From: Shimia_B sp038528385
GTDB taxonomy: Bacteria; Pseudomonadota; Alphaproteobacteria; Rhodobacterales; Rhodobacteraceae
Assembly (NCBI GenBank): GCA_038528385.1
Contig: JBCBET010000006.1
Coordinates: forward strand, 124,001 to 188,000
DNA: 64,000 nucleotides
Direction of reading: 5' to 3'
Shown here: positions 1 through 8,638 of the stretch, one piece after another
Numbering within the stretch: the first letter of the stretch is position 1
How the letters are laid out: every line of letters begins with the position of its first letter
Program-made: the position numbers and the translations under genes
Notes under the pieces: generated by a model
What the model was told of the DNA's origin: nothing
What the model saw: the letters and a program-made list of their open reading frames with translations, nothing else
Database searches by the model: none

Positions 1-73
1 CCCGCCCCTCGGCCGGGATCACGCTATCGGGTACCTCGTAGGTCGCGCCACAATTGGGGCAAATCAGCCGCAT
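1..73 (-). CDS. zinc-ribbon (MJ0042-type) domain protein, N-terminus only
   Basis: Read on the minus strand, the sequence starts with ATG and encodes MRLICPNCGATYEVPDSV before running off the left edge of the window. The CPNC pair followed by ATYEVPD is the start of an MJ0042-type zinc ribbon, whose second Cys pair would lie beyond the edge. In Rhodobacteraceae such genes often sit divergently next to ftsE and encode a membrane-anchored protein with this N-terminal ribbon. The rest of the protein cannot be seen, so function is unassigned. It is divergent from ftsE across about 180 bp. Confidence 0.75.
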   Translation of the reverse strand, partial: MRLICPNCGATYEVPDSVIPAEGR

Positions 74-251
74 GCGGTCCCACCTCTGCCTTGCTCAAAT
101 AACTGCCTGCAGCTGTTGTCCCAGCCCTGTCTTAACCTTTTCCTATGACGGTTGGCGAAAAACAAGCTTTCCCTCCACGCCCCTTGAGCTGCGATTGCAA
201 CCGTGGCTCCCATGCGGCAGTGTCGCGCCGAGCAAGGCGGGTGGCGGGCGC

Positions 252-929
252 GTGATCGAATTGGACAAGGTGGCCTTTTCCCATGGCGGCGGGGAGCTTC
301 TGAGCGACATCTCGATGGTCGTGAAGCCGGGGTCCTTTCACTTCCTGACCGGGCCCTCGGGGGCGGGCAAGACGACGTTCCTGCGCCTGCTCTACGGTGA
401 TCTGATCGCCACCGCGGGACAGGTGCGGATCGCCGGAAAGGACACCCGCACCATGACCCGGGACGAGGTCGCGCTGGTGCGCAGGCGCATCGGCTTTGTG
501 CCGCAGAACGCCGTCTTTCTCGATCATCTGCCCGTGGCGGAGAACGTGGCACTGCCGCTTTTGGTGTCCGGGCGCGATGCGGCGCGCGCGGAGGCCGACC
601 TCTCCGAGCTCCTGACCTGGGTGGGCCTCGCGGGCCACCGGGAGGCCCATCCGCCCGAGCTTTCGGGCGGCGAGCGCCAGCGCGTGGCGCTCGCCCGCGC
701 GGTCATCACCTCGCCCGATATCATCCTCGCCGACGAACCCACCGGCAACGTGGACTGGGACATGAGCCAGAAGATCCTGCGCCTCCTCGTGGAGCTCAAT
801 CGCATGGGCAAGACCGTCATGATCGCCACCCACGACATCGCCCTCATCCGCGCGGCCAAGAGCCAGGTCCAGTCCCGCGTGCTCCGCATCGCGAGCCGGA
901 GGCTGCAATTGGCGGGAGCGGATCTGTGA
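252..929 (+). CDS. ftsE: cell division ATP-binding protein FtsE
   Basis: ABC ATPase that pairs with FtsX at the division septum and controls peptidoglycan hydrolases or their activators. The 225-residue length is usual for FtsE. Visible motifs are Walker A (GPSGAGKTT, about residue 36), the signature LSGGERQRV, Walker B followed by DEPTGNVD, and the switch His in ATHD. The reading frame stays open upstream, but the GTG at the start of VIELDKVAFSHGG aligns with the normal FtsE N-terminus, so it is preferred over a start 66 codons earlier. The stop overlaps the ftsX start by 4 nt (GTGA), which suggests translational coupling and one operon with plsC. Confidence 0.92.
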   Translation: MIELDKVAFSHGGGELLSDISMVVKPGSFHFLTGPSGAGKTTFLRLLYGDLIATAGQVRIAGKDTRTMTRDEVALVRRRIGFVPQNAVFLDHLPVAENVALPLLVSGRDAARAEADLSELLTWVGLAGHREAHPPELSGGERQRVALARAVITSPDIILADEPTGNVDWDMSQKILRLLVELNRMGKTVMIATHDIALIRAAKSQVQSRVLRIASRRLQLAGADL

Positions 930-1831
930 CCAAGCTGTCGGAGCTCATCGCGCTCCTCATGGGCGAGCCGCAGGCGGAGCAGGTCGTGCCGCCCACGGGG
1001 TTCACGGCGCAGCTCACGTCGCTGTCGGCGGCGGCCATGGCCTTTCTGGCCTGTTTCGCGCTGGGGCTGTCGGTCTCCACAGGACGCCTGGCCGATCGCT
1101 GGTCGAGCGAGCTCGCGCAGTCGCTGACGGTGCGCATCTCCGCCCCCGCCGCCGAGCGCGACGCGCGCACCGAGGCCGCGCTCGCCGTGCTCGCCACCAC
1201 GCCCGGCATCGCCGCGGCGCGCGCGCTCAGCCCCGAGGAGCAACGCGCGCTCCTCGCGCCGTGGTTCGGATCCGATCTGCCCCTCGAAGACCTGCCGGTG
1301 CCGCAACTCATCGACGTGACGCGCGCCGCGGGCGAGCCGATCGACGTGGCCGGTCTCGGCCTGCGGCTCGAGGCCGAGGTGCCCGGCGCCGTAATCGACG
1401 ACCACGCGGGCTTTCGCCGCCCGCTCGTCGACGCGGCGGGGCGGTTGCGCGCGCTGGGCTGGCTCTGTCTCGCGCTGATCGCCGGGGCCATGGCCGCCAT
1501 GGTCACGCTCGCCGCCCATGCCGCGCTCGCCGCCAACCGGTCGGTGATCGAGGTGCTGCGCCAGGTGGGGGCGCGCGACAGCTACATCGCCAACGCCTTC
1601 GTGCGCCGCTTCACGCTGCGCGCGCTCACGGGCGCGGCGGCGGGCGCAACGCTGGGCATGATCGCCATGGCGCTTTTGCCCCCCACGGGGGACGAGGCCG
1701 GGTTTCTCACCGATCTGGGCTTCCGCGGGCTGGGCTGGCTCCTGCCCGCCACGATCCCGTTTCTGGCCGCCGCCGTGGCCTTTGGGGCCACGCGGCTCGC
1801 GGCCCTGCGCACGCTGAGGACGATGGCATGA
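926..1831 (+). CDS. ftsX: cell division protein FtsX
   Basis: Membrane partner of FtsE. The 301-residue protein has a short cytoplasmic N-terminus, a first membrane segment near residues 30-50, an extracytoplasmic domain of about 110 residues, and three further hydrophobic segments between about 170 and 290, the usual FtsX layout. It starts at a GTG inside the ftsE stop, and its own stop overlaps the plsC ATG (ATGA). Sequence conservation of FtsX is weak in alphaproteobacteria, so the call rests on topology and strict adjacency to FtsE. Confidence 0.88.
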   Translation: MTKLSELIALLMGEPQAEQVVPPTGFTAQLTSLSAAAMAFLACFALGLSVSTGRLADRWSSELAQSLTVRISAPAAERDARTEAALAVLATTPGIAAARALSPEEQRALLAPWFGSDLPLEDLPVPQLIDVTRAAGEPIDVAGLGLRLEAEVPGAVIDDHAGFRRPLVDAAGRLRALGWLCLALIAGAMAAMVTLAAHAALAANRSVIEVLRQVGARDSYIANAFVRRFTLRALTGAAAGATLGMIAMALLPPTGDEAGFLTDLGFRGLGWLLPATIPFLAAAVAFGATRLAALRTLRTMA

Positions 1832-2547
1832 CCCGCTGGCTCCGCGGCCTCGCCTTTCACCTCAACGTCTACCCGATGATGCTGGTGATCGGGGTCGTCT
1901 TCCTCCCCTATGCCCTCGCGACCCCGCGAGGCGCGGTCTTCGCCTGCCGCACCTGGGCGCGCTACACCATGTTTTCGGCGCGCTGGATGCTGGGGATCAC
2001 GACGGAGATCCGCGGCACGCCCCCCACGGGCGAGGTGCTCATCGCGGCCAAGCATCAGAGCTTTCTCGACATCATAATGATCTTCAACGCCGTGCCGAAT
2101 GCGAAGTTCATCATGAAACAGGAGCTGCTCTACACCCCCATCATCGGGCAATACGCCTATCGGCTGGGCTGCGTGCCCGTGCGGCGCGGGCGGCGCGCCG
2201 AGGCGGTCAAGAAGATGGTGGCCGACGTGCAGGCGGGCCGCGCCAATCCCGGCCAGCTCTGCATCTATCCGCAGGGCACGCGCATCCGGCCGGGCGTCGA
2301 GGCGCCCTACAAGATCGGCACCTACGCGCTCTACCGGGAGCTCGCGCAGCCCTGCGTGCTCGCGGCCACCAATGCCGGCCTCTTCTGGCCGCGGTCGGGC
2401 ATGGTCAAGCATCCGGGCCACGCGGTGGTGGAGTTTCTCGCGCCGATCCCGCCGGGCCATCCGCAGGCCGCCTTCATGGCCGATATGGAAAGCCGGGTGG
2501 AGACGACGTCGAACGCGCTCATGGAAGAGGCGGGGTTTGACCCATGA
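1828..2547 (+). CDS. plsC: 1-acyl-sn-glycerol-3-phosphate acyltransferase (PlsC)
   Basis: Transfers an acyl chain to lysophosphatidic acid, giving phosphatidic acid at the inner membrane. The 239-residue protein has a hydrophobic N-terminus (residues about 10-35) and the acyltransferase motif HQSFLD (HX4D). The third motif reads YPQGTR where most family members have PEGTR. The ATG overlaps the ftsX stop; starts further upstream would lie inside ftsX in another frame. Placement after ftsEX links it with envelope growth. The downstream flavoprotein start overlaps its stop by 4 nt, so the operon continues. Confidence 0.9.
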   Translation: MTRWLRGLAFHLNVYPMMLVIGVVFLPYALATPRGAVFACRTWARYTMFSARWMLGITTEIRGTPPTGEVLIAAKHQSFLDIIMIFNAVPNAKFIMKQELLYTPIIGQYAYRLGCVPVRRGRRAEAVKKMVADVQAGRANPGQLCIYPQGTRIRPGVEAPYKIGTYALYRELAQPCVLAATNAGLFWPRSGMVKHPGHAVVEFLAPIPPGHPQAAFMADMESRVETTSNALMEEAGFDP

Positions 2548-3161
2548 CAGAGATCACGACCATCGCGGAGCTCGAGGCGCTCTACGGCGCGCCCAATCCG
2601 AATTCCCTCGCCAAGGTCGCTCACGCGGTGACCCCGGAATACGCCGCCTGGATCGAGGCGTCTCGCTTTGCGGTCCTGTCCACCGTGGGGCCCGGGGGCA
2701 CCGATGGCAGCCCGCGCGGCGATGACGGCCCGGTGGTGGCCATCGCCGATCCGACGACGCTCCTCATGCCCGATTGGCACGGCAACAACCGCACCGACAG
2801 CCTGCGCAACATCGTCGGGGACGGGCGCGTCTCGCTCCTGTTCATGGTGCCGGGCAAGCCCAACGTGATCCGCGTGAACGGCCGGGCGACGCTCTCGCGC
2901 GATCCCGCGCTCATGGCGCGGTTCAGCGTCGAGGACCGCGAGCCGCGCCTCGTGATCCGCATCGCCGTGGGCGAGGTCTACAGCCAATGCGCGCGCGCGC
3001 TCCTGCGCTCGGAGCTCTGGTCGCGGGACGATGGGGACCTCGCGCTGCCCTCCATGGGCGACATCCTGCGCGCGCAAACGAGCTGCGCCGTGGACGGCGC
3101 CGCCTATGACGCGGACTGGGACGCGCGAGCCGCGGCGAGCATGTGGAGCACGCGCCGCTAG
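2544..3161 (+). CDS. pyridoxamine 5'-phosphate oxidase-like FMN-binding protein
   Basis: A 205-residue split-barrel flavoprotein of the PPOX superfamily. The N-terminal half contains FAVLSTVGPGGTDGSPRGD, the strand-turn typical of FMN-binding PPOX proteins, followed by a second barrel half with DGRVSLLFMVPG. It resembles the MSMEG_1061-type FMN-dependent subgroup, whose substrates are mostly unknown, so no specific reaction is assigned. It is the last gene of the ftsEX-plsC run (4-nt overlap with plsC). Its TAG stop shares the four bases CTAG with the stop of the convergent accA gene. Confidence 0.8.
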   Translation: MTEITTIAELEALYGAPNPNSLAKVAHAVTPEYAAWIEASRFAVLSTVGPGGTDGSPRGDDGPVVAIADPTTLLMPDWHGNNRTDSLRNIVGDGRVSLLFMVPGKPNVIRVNGRATLSRDPALMARFSVEDREPRLVIRIAVGEVYSQCARALLRSELWSRDDGDLALPSMGDILRAQTSCAVDGAAYDADWDARAAASMWSTRR

Positions 3162-4120
3162 GCCGCGAGGCCGGTGGAGCCGATGGCGAGGTATTTCTTG
3201 CGCCGGTTCTGGACGAGGTCGTCCGCGCTCTGCGGCTCGAGCTCGCCCAGGAGCTTCGAGATCGCCGCCCCCACATCCTTGATCGCCGCGGGCCGGTCGC
3301 GATGGGCGCCGCCCAGCGGCTCCGGGATGATCTGGTCGCACACGCCGAGCTCGCGCAGGTCCTGCGCCGTGAGGCGCAGCGCCTCGGCGGCCTCGCGCAT
3401 CTTCTCGGCGTCCTTCCAGAGGATCGAGGCGCAGCCCTCCGGCGAGATCACCGAATAGACCGAATGCTCGAGCATCGCCACGCGGTTGGCCGTGGCGAAG
3501 GCCACCGCCCCGCCGGAGCCGCCCTCCCCGATGATGACGGAGACGAGCGGCACGCGCAGCTGCAGGCACTTTTCGGTGGCGCGCGCGATGGCCTCCGACT
3601 GTCCCCGCTCCTCGGCGCCCTTGCCGGGATAGGCGCCCGGCGTGTCCACCAGCGTGATCACCGGCAATCCGAAGCGATTGGCCATCTCCATGAGGCGGAT
3701 CGCCTTCCGGTAGCCCTCCGGCCTAGCCATCCCGAAATTCCGCGCGATGCGGGACTTCGTGTCGTTTCCCTTCTCGTGGCCGATGACCATGACCGGCCGG
3801 TCCTCGAACCGCGCGAGCCCGCCCATGACGGCGTGGTCATCGGCGAAATTCCGGTCCCCGGCCAACGGCATGTACTCCGTGAAGAGCGCGCCGATATAAT
3901 CCGTGCAATGGGGCCGCTCGGCATGGCGCGCCACCTGGCACTTCCGCCAGGGCGTGAGCCCCTTGTAGAGATCGGCGAGCATCTGGCGGGCCTTGTCGTC
4001 GAGCGCCGCGGCCTCCTTGTCCACGTTCATCTCGGCATTGTCGCGGGCGAGCGCGCGCAGCTCGTTGGCCTTGCCTTCGATCTCGGCGAGGGGCTTTTCG
4101 AAATCGAGATAGTTCGTCAT
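3158..4120 (-). CDS. accA: acetyl-CoA carboxylase carboxyltransferase subunit alpha
   Basis: Alpha subunit of the carboxyltransferase that moves CO2 from biotin to acetyl-CoA, giving malonyl-CoA for fatty acid synthesis. The 320-residue product begins MTNYLDFEKPLAEIEGK, the usual AccA N-terminus, and contains the crotonase-like core with GGLARFEDRPVMVIGHEKG and the GEGGSGGA oxyanion-hole region. The frame is open further upstream, but family length and N-terminus place the start here. It stands alone on the minus strand and converges with the PPOX gene. Confidence 0.95.
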   Translation of the reverse strand: MTNYLDFEKPLAEIEGKANELRALARDNAEMNVDKEAAALDDKARQMLADLYKGLTPWRKCQVARHAERPHCTDYIGALFTEYMPLAGDRNFADDHAVMGGLARFEDRPVMVIGHEKGNDTKSRIARNFGMARPEGYRKAIRLMEMANRFGLPVITLVDTPGAYPGKGAEERGQSEAIARATEKCLQLRVPLVSVIIGEGGSGGAVAFATANRVAMLEHSVYSVISPEGCASILWKDAEKMREAAEALRLTAQDLRELGVCDQIIPEPLGGAHRDRPAAIKDVGAAISKLLGELEPQSADDLVQNRRKKYLAIGSTGLAA

Positions 4121-4235
4121 GGGCGCTCCCGGTTTGCGCCGCCCCGTATGACTTTGCGCGCGGCGCGATGCAACTCCGCAAGATTTGCAAAACCGGCCCG
4201 TGCGAGGAAGGCTCCGGACCGATGGAGGGCCACCC

Positions 4236-5078
4236 ATGGCTGCCAGCTACGAAGACCGCCTGCGGCGGGTGATCGACTACGTCTACGACCATGCCGGGGA
4301 GGACCTGTCGCTCGACACCCTCGCCGACGTGGCCGCGATGAGCCGGTTTCACTGGCACCGCGTCTTTCGCGCCATGACCGGCGAGACCTGCGCGCAGGCC
4401 GTGCGCCGCATCCGGTTGCAACGGGCCGGGTTTCTGCTGGCCCAGGGCGAGGCGATCGACGCCGTGGCCGCGCGCTGCGGCCTCGGCGGGCGCGCGGCGT
4501 TCACGCGGGCCTTCACGGCGGCCTACGGCGTGTCGCCCGCACGGTTCCGGGGCCGCTGCGAAGGGCGCGCGGTCCTCCTGCTCAGCGACAGAAAGGAACA
4601 CCCCATGTATGACGTGAAGATCGAGACCACGCCCCCGCTGCGCGCCGCGGTGATGCCCCACCAGGGGGCCTACACGCAGATCGCGCGCGCCTTCGAGCAA
4701 TTCAGCGCGATCATGACCGCGCGGGGGCTCTGGCCCCATGTGCGGGGCATGATCGGGGCCTATCACGACGACCCGAACGACGTGCCGGAGGCGGAGCTGC
4801 GCAGCCATGCGGGCGCGCTCGTGGCCCCGGGGATGGAACTGCCCGAGGGCCTCGAGGAGATCGTGATCCCGGGCGGCAAGCTCGCCAAGCTGCGCGTCGA
4901 GGGGCCCTATTCCGGGCTGCAGGCGGCCTACGATTACTTCTACGGCACCTGGCTGCCCGGCTCGGGCGAGGAGCCGCGCGACGGCGCGGGCGCCATGGCG
5001 TTCGAATTCTACATCAACAGCCCCATGGATGCCGCGCCCGACGAGCTCCTGACGGATATCTGTGTGCCGCTGAAATGA
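4236..5078 (+). CDS. AraC-family regulator with C-terminal GyrI-like domain
   Basis: A 280-residue protein. Residues about 5-105 form an AraC double helix-turn-helix (VAAMSRFHWHRVFRAMTGE, then AARCGLGGRAAFTRAFTAAYG). Residues about 120-280 form a GyrI/SbmC-type small-molecule-binding barrel, seen in MDR regulators such as Rob. Such proteins usually sense hydrophobic or cationic compounds and control efflux or stress genes; the ligand here is unknown. The chosen ATG follows a GGAGGG Shine-Dalgarno sequence. No neighbouring efflux gene points to its target. Confidence 0.85.
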   Translation: MAASYEDRLRRVIDYVYDHAGEDLSLDTLADVAAMSRFHWHRVFRAMTGETCAQAVRRIRLQRAGFLLAQGEAIDAVAARCGLGGRAAFTRAFTAAYGVSPARFRGRCEGRAVLLLSDRKEHPMYDVKIETTPPLRAAVMPHQGAYTQIARAFEQFSAIMTARGLWPHVRGMIGAYHDDPNDVPEAELRSHAGALVAPGMELPEGLEEIVIPGGKLAKLRVEGPYSGLQAAYDYFYGTWLPGSGEEPRDGAGAMAFEFYINSPMDAAPDELLTDICVPLK

Positions 5079-5111
5079 CCTCCGCCCCGGGCCTGACCCG
5101 GGGGCTCGCCC

Positions 5112-5417
5112 TCAGGCCCGACGCATGCGCAAGAAGATGTAGAGCGGCAATCCGCAGCTCACGCCGATCCCGAACGTGGCGGGGATCGCGATGAGAGAGA
5201 GCCAGTCGCGCCGCGTCACCGCCTCGTAGATCACCCAGACGGTGAGCGCGACCGCCGCGACCGTGAGGTCCCAGACGAGGCCCGACGTGGCATCGTTCAC
5301 GTGCCAGGCATCCACCATGGCCATAATCGACCAGGTGTTCTCCTGAAACCAGGAGATGAAGTAGCTCATCGGATGGATCGTGCCCCAAACCGCCAGCGCG
5401 AGGAATATCCAGCGCAT
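5112..5417 (-). CDS. DUF2834-type small membrane protein
   Basis: A 101-residue protein with three hydrophobic segments (about residues 3-20, 50-66 and 74-96), matching the DUF2834 family of small inner-membrane proteins of unknown function. It begins MRWIFLALAVWGTIHPMSYF. The ATG overlaps the stop of the upstream small lipoprotein by one base (TGATG), so it is probably co-translated in the argH transcript. Confidence 0.7.
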   Translation of the reverse strand: MRWIFLALAVWGTIHPMSYFISWFQENTWSIMAMVDAWHVNDATSGLVWDLTVAAVALTVWVIYEAVTRRDWLSLIAIPATFGIGVSCGLPLYIFLRMRRA

Positions 5418-5590
5418 CAGAAGCCCACGGAGATGGTGACGGGCCCCGCCGACGCGCCCACCGCGGCATTCGTGGAGACGCCGCCCGAGCCCACGCTGAT
5501 GCCGGCTGTCCCGAAGGGCGTGACAGGCTCCCCATCCGCCCCGCAGGCCGTGAGCGCGGCCAGTGCCAGCAGTGCCAAGATGCGCGTCAT
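5417..5590 (-). CDS. small lipoprotein downstream of argH
   Basis: A 57-residue protein that starts MTRILALLALAALTACG: a signal peptide ending in a lipobox (LTAC) with the acylated Cys at residue 16. The mature part is about 40 residues, rich in Gly, Ser and Val. Its ATG overlaps the argH stop by 4 nt (ATGA). Tiny lipoproteins just downstream of argH or lysA are seen in many proteobacteria, and the LptM-like class is one possibility. No function can be read from this sequence. Confidence 0.65.
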   Translation of the reverse strand: MTRILALLALAALTACGADGEPVTPFGTAGISVGSGGVSTNAAVGASAGPVTISVGF

Positions 5591-6984
5591 GTCTCTTCCT
5601 CCAACCGTGTGCTCCAGCGGGCGATCTGCGCGCGCACCTGCGCGGGCGCCGTGCCGCCATAGGACATCCGCGAGGCCACCGAGGCCTCCACCGTGAGCAC
5701 AGTATAGACGTCCTCGGTGATCGCGCCATGGACCTCCTGCATTTCCGCGAGGCTGAGATCGGGCAGGTCGCGGCCCGCCGCCTCCGCCTTGGCCACGAGG
5801 GCGCCGGTGACGTGGTGCGCCTCCCGGAAGGGCATGCCGAGCACCCGCACGAGCCAGTCGGCGAGGTCGGTGGCCGTGGAAAACCCGCTCGCGGCGGCGG
5901 CGCGCAGCGCGTCCGGCTGAGGGGCCATGTCGCGCACCATCCCCTCCATCGCCGCGAGCGCGAGCATGAGGTTGTCGGCGGCGTCGAAGACCTGCTCCTT
6001 ATCCTCCTGCATGTCCTTCGAATAGGTGAGCGCGAGGCCTTTCATCACCGTCATGAGCGCCACGTTCGCGCCGAAGATGCGCCCGATCTTGGCGCGGATG
6101 AGCTCGGCGGCATCGGGGTTCTTCTTCTGCGGCATGATCGAGGAGCCGGTGGAGAAGCGGTCCGAGAGCCGCACGAAGCGGAACTGCGCCGAAGACCAGA
6201 TCACGAGTTCCTCGGCGAGCCGCGACAGGTGCATGGCGCAGATGCTCGCGGTGCTCAGGAATTCGAGCGCGAAGTCGCGGTCGGCCACGGCGTCGAGCGA
6301 ATTGGCGGCGGGCCGGTCGAAACCCAGCGCCGCCGCCGTCATCTCCCGGTCGATGGGAAAGGAGGTACCCGCCAGCGCCGCGGCCCCGAGCGGGCATTCG
6401 TTCATCCGTGCCCGCGCGTCCCGGCAGCGCGAGAGATCGCGCGCGAACATCTCCACATAGGCCATCATGTGGTGGCCCCAGGTCACCGGCTGCGCGGTCT
6501 GGAGATGGGTGAAGCCGGGCATCACCCAGTCGGCGCCCGCCTCCGCCTGCGCCAGAAGCGCGCGCATGAGCGCGAGGAGCGCGCCGTCGAGCGCGTCGCA
6601 CTGATCGCGCACCCACATCCGGAAATCGAGCGCCACCTGATCGTTGCGTGACCGCGCCGTGTGGAGCCGCCCCGCCGCGGGGCCCACGAGTTCGGTGAGG
6701 CGCGCCTCCACGTTCATGTGGATATCCTCCAGCGCGGTGGAGAAGGTGAAGCGGCCCGTTTCAATCTCTGACAAGACTGTGAGAAGCCCTGTCCCGATGG
6801 CGTCGGCGTCTTTAGGTTCCACGATGCCCGTGGCAGCCAACATCGCCGCATGGGCCCGCGAGCCCGCGATGTCCTGGGCGGCGAGACGCTGGTCGAACCC
6901 GATCGAGGCATTGATCGCCTCCATGATCGCATCGGGTCCGGCGGCGAAGCGCCCGCCCCACATCTTGTTCGCGGCGTCGGTCAT
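5587..6984 (-). CDS. argH: argininosuccinate lyase
   Basis: Final step of arginine synthesis: cleaves argininosuccinate to arginine and fumarate. The 465-residue length is normal. The family signature GSSIMPQKKNP is complete, and the N-terminus MTDAANKMWGGRFAAGPD is typical. The frame is open far upstream, but that stretch lies opposite tlpA and is not coding. The start lies only 15 nt from the divergent tlpA start. Transcription continues into a small lipoprotein and a DUF2834 gene. Confidence 0.96.
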   Translation of the reverse strand: MTDAANKMWGGRFAAGPDAIMEAINASIGFDQRLAAQDIAGSRAHAAMLAATGIVEPKDADAIGTGLLTVLSEIETGRFTFSTALEDIHMNVEARLTELVGPAAGRLHTARSRNDQVALDFRMWVRDQCDALDGALLALMRALLAQAEAGADWVMPGFTHLQTAQPVTWGHHMMAYVEMFARDLSRCRDARARMNECPLGAAALAGTSFPIDREMTAAALGFDRPAANSLDAVADRDFALEFLSTASICAMHLSRLAEELVIWSSAQFRFVRLSDRFSTGSSIMPQKKNPDAAELIRAKIGRIFGANVALMTVMKGLALTYSKDMQEDKEQVFDAADNLMLALAAMEGMVRDMAPQPDALRAAAASGFSTATDLADWLVRVLGMPFREAHHVTGALVAKAEAAGRDLPDLSLAEMQEVHGAITEDVYTVLTVEASVASRMSYGGTAPAQVRAQIARWSTRLEEET

Positions 6985-6999
6985 TTTGGAGAGGCTTTC

Positions 7000-7554
7000 A
7001 TGCGTCTGATCACTGCCGCTTTGCTCTATCTCGCTGCCTCGCTCAGCGCAAACGCCACCGATCTCGCCGCGGTCTCGGACCTGCGCGAGGGCGACATGCG
7101 CAAGCTCGTCTTTCACGAGACGCCGCAGGCCGTCACGGAGGCGGCGTTCTACTTGCCCGATGAAAGCGAACACACCCTTAGCGAATACGAGGGGAAATTC
7201 GTTCTCGTGAATTTCTGGGCCACCTGGTGCGCGCCCTGCCGCAAGGAAATGCCCATGCTCGCGGAATTGCAAAGCGAATTCGGCGGCGACCATTTCGACG
7301 TGGTGACCATCGCCACCGGTCGCAACCCCGTGGAGGGGATGCGCAAATTCTTTGACGAAATCGGCGTCGATAATCTGCCCATGTATCGCGATCCGCGTCA
7401 GGCGGTGGCGCGGGACATGGCTGTTCTCGGTTTGCCGATCACGGTCATTCTCAATCCCGAAGGTGAGGAAATCGCCCGGCTCCGCGGCGACGCCGATTGG
7501 GCGTCGGGCAGCGCCAAGAGCATTATCGCCGCCCTCACGGCCCCTGGCGGCTGA
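7000..7554 (+). CDS. TlpA-like thiol:disulfide oxidoreductase, exported
   Basis: A 184-residue thioredoxin-fold protein with a signal peptide (residues 1-19, cut after SANA) and the redox motif WCAPC at residues 76-80. TlpA/ResA relatives act in the periplasm as thiol reductants, commonly for cytochrome oxidase or cytochrome c maturation. A cis-Pro (LGLPIT) near residue 146 is present. The ATG is preceded by GGAG. It is divergent from argH with 15 nt between the start codons, an arrangement common in this family. Confidence 0.85.
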   Translation: MRLITAALLYLAASLSANATDLAAVSDLREGDMRKLVFHETPQAVTEAAFYLPDESEHTLSEYEGKFVLVNFWATWCAPCRKEMPMLAELQSEFGGDHFDVVTIATGRNPVEGMRKFFDEIGVDNLPMYRDPRQAVARDMAVLGLPITVILNPEGEEIARLRGDADWASGSAKSIIAALTAPGG

Positions 7555-7676
7555 ATTGCAGCGCCGGAGGCAGTTTCCCGTCCGCTGTCGCACTTTTCTC
7601 TTTCTTTTGCACCGCCGCCCGCCTATGCGGGTTTGGCGAATTGGGCATTTCGCCCGATGGACAAAAGGAAGAAGAA

Positions 7677-7988
7677 ATGAGCATCGATCTCAGTAAAATG
7701 TCCAAGGCCGACCTTCAGAAACTGCGCAAAGACGTGGACAAGGCCATTGATAAGTTCGACGAGCGTGCAAAGCAGGACGCCATGGCGGAGCTCGAACGCA
7801 AGGCCAAGGAATTGGGCTTTACCCTCGCCGAACTCACCGGCGTCCAGAAAAAGACGAAAACGGTGAACCCGCCCAAGTACCGGAATCCAAAGGATGCCAC
7901 CCAGACCTGGACCGGCCGCGGCCGTCAGCCGGAATGGATCAAGGAAGCCAAGGCCGCCGGCAAGGACATCGAAAAGTTCGCGATCTGA
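7677..7988 (+). CDS. H-NS family DNA-binding protein (HvrA-like)
   Basis: A 103-residue nucleoid-associated protein. Residues 1-50 are a charged helical oligomerisation region. The C-terminus carries the H-NS DNA-binding loop TWTGRGRQPEW (residues 77-87), which binds the minor groove of AT-rich DNA. Rhodobacter HvrA, a regulator of photosynthesis and nitrogen genes, belongs to this group; orthology is not shown. The start follows an AAGGAAGAAGAA purine run. Its stop directly abuts the stop of the convergent tag gene. Confidence 0.85.
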   Translation: MSIDLSKMSKADLQKLRKDVDKAIDKFDERAKQDAMAELERKAKELGFTLAELTGVQKKTKTVNPPKYRNPKDATQTWTGRGRQPEWIKEAKAAGKDIEKFAI

Positions 7989-8567
7989 TTAACCGTGAGG
8001 ATCGCGCGCCATCGCCGCGACGGGACCGTGGCGGTGGCACGACACGAGGTGGTTGTTGAATAGGCCGCAGGCCTCCATCCACGCATAGACGATCGTGGGG
8101 CCGCAAAACGTGAAGCCCCGGCGTTTGAGGTCCTTGGAGATTTGACGCGTCAGCGCCGATTGCGTGGGCACCTCCGCCAGCGTGCGGTAATTCCCCTGAA
8201 GGGGCGCGCCGTCCACGTATCTCCACATCATTTTCGAAAAATCCTCTAATTCTAGGAAGACGCGCGCGCCTTTGATGGCGCCTTCGATCTTGCCGCGATG
8301 GCGCACGATCCCGGGATTGCCGAGCAGCCGCGTTACGTCGCTTTCCGTCATCCGCGCCACGCGCTCGGGATCGAACCCTTCGAACGCGTCTCTAAACGCC
8401 TCCCGTTTCTTGAGGATCGTGATCCAGCTCAGCCCCGCCTGGAATCCGTCGAGCACGAGCTTTTCCCACAGCGCGCGCGCATCGTATTCCGGCACGCCCC
8501 ATTCCTCATCGTGGTAACGAATGTAAATTTCGTCCTGCCCCACCCAGCCGCAGCGCGCGATCTGCAT
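7989..8567 (-). CDS. tag: DNA-3-methyladenine glycosylase I
   Basis: Base-excision repair enzyme that removes 3-methyladenine from alkylated DNA. The 192-residue protein aligns along its length with the Tag family: CGWVGQDEIYIRYHDEEWG at the N-terminus, QAGLSWITILKKRE in the core, and a C-terminal HLVSCH. Cys6, His19 and the C-terminal His/Cys match the structural zinc ligands. The ATG chosen gives the normal N-terminus; an in-frame extension of 26 residues is not family-like. Confidence 0.94.
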   Translation of the reverse strand: MQIARCGWVGQDEIYIRYHDEEWGVPEYDARALWEKLVLDGFQAGLSWITILKKREAFRDAFEGFDPERVARMTESDVTRLLGNPGIVRHRGKIEGAIKGARVFLELEDFSKMMWRYVDGAPLQGNYRTLAEVPTQSALTRQISKDLKRRGFTFCGPTIVYAWMEACGLFNNHLVSCHRHGPVAAMARDPHG

Positions 8568-8638
8568 TCTCTCTTGCCTCCGTTTACTGGCAATTAGCGT
8601 TCCTTGTGCATAACGCGCCGCGAGGCAGGAGGCGATGA

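Noticed and set aside
3143..4612. 489-codon plus-strand frame opposite accA
   Set aside because: Reads as a Gly/Arg/His-rich shadow of accA and of the AraC gene; accA has full family motifs on the other strand.
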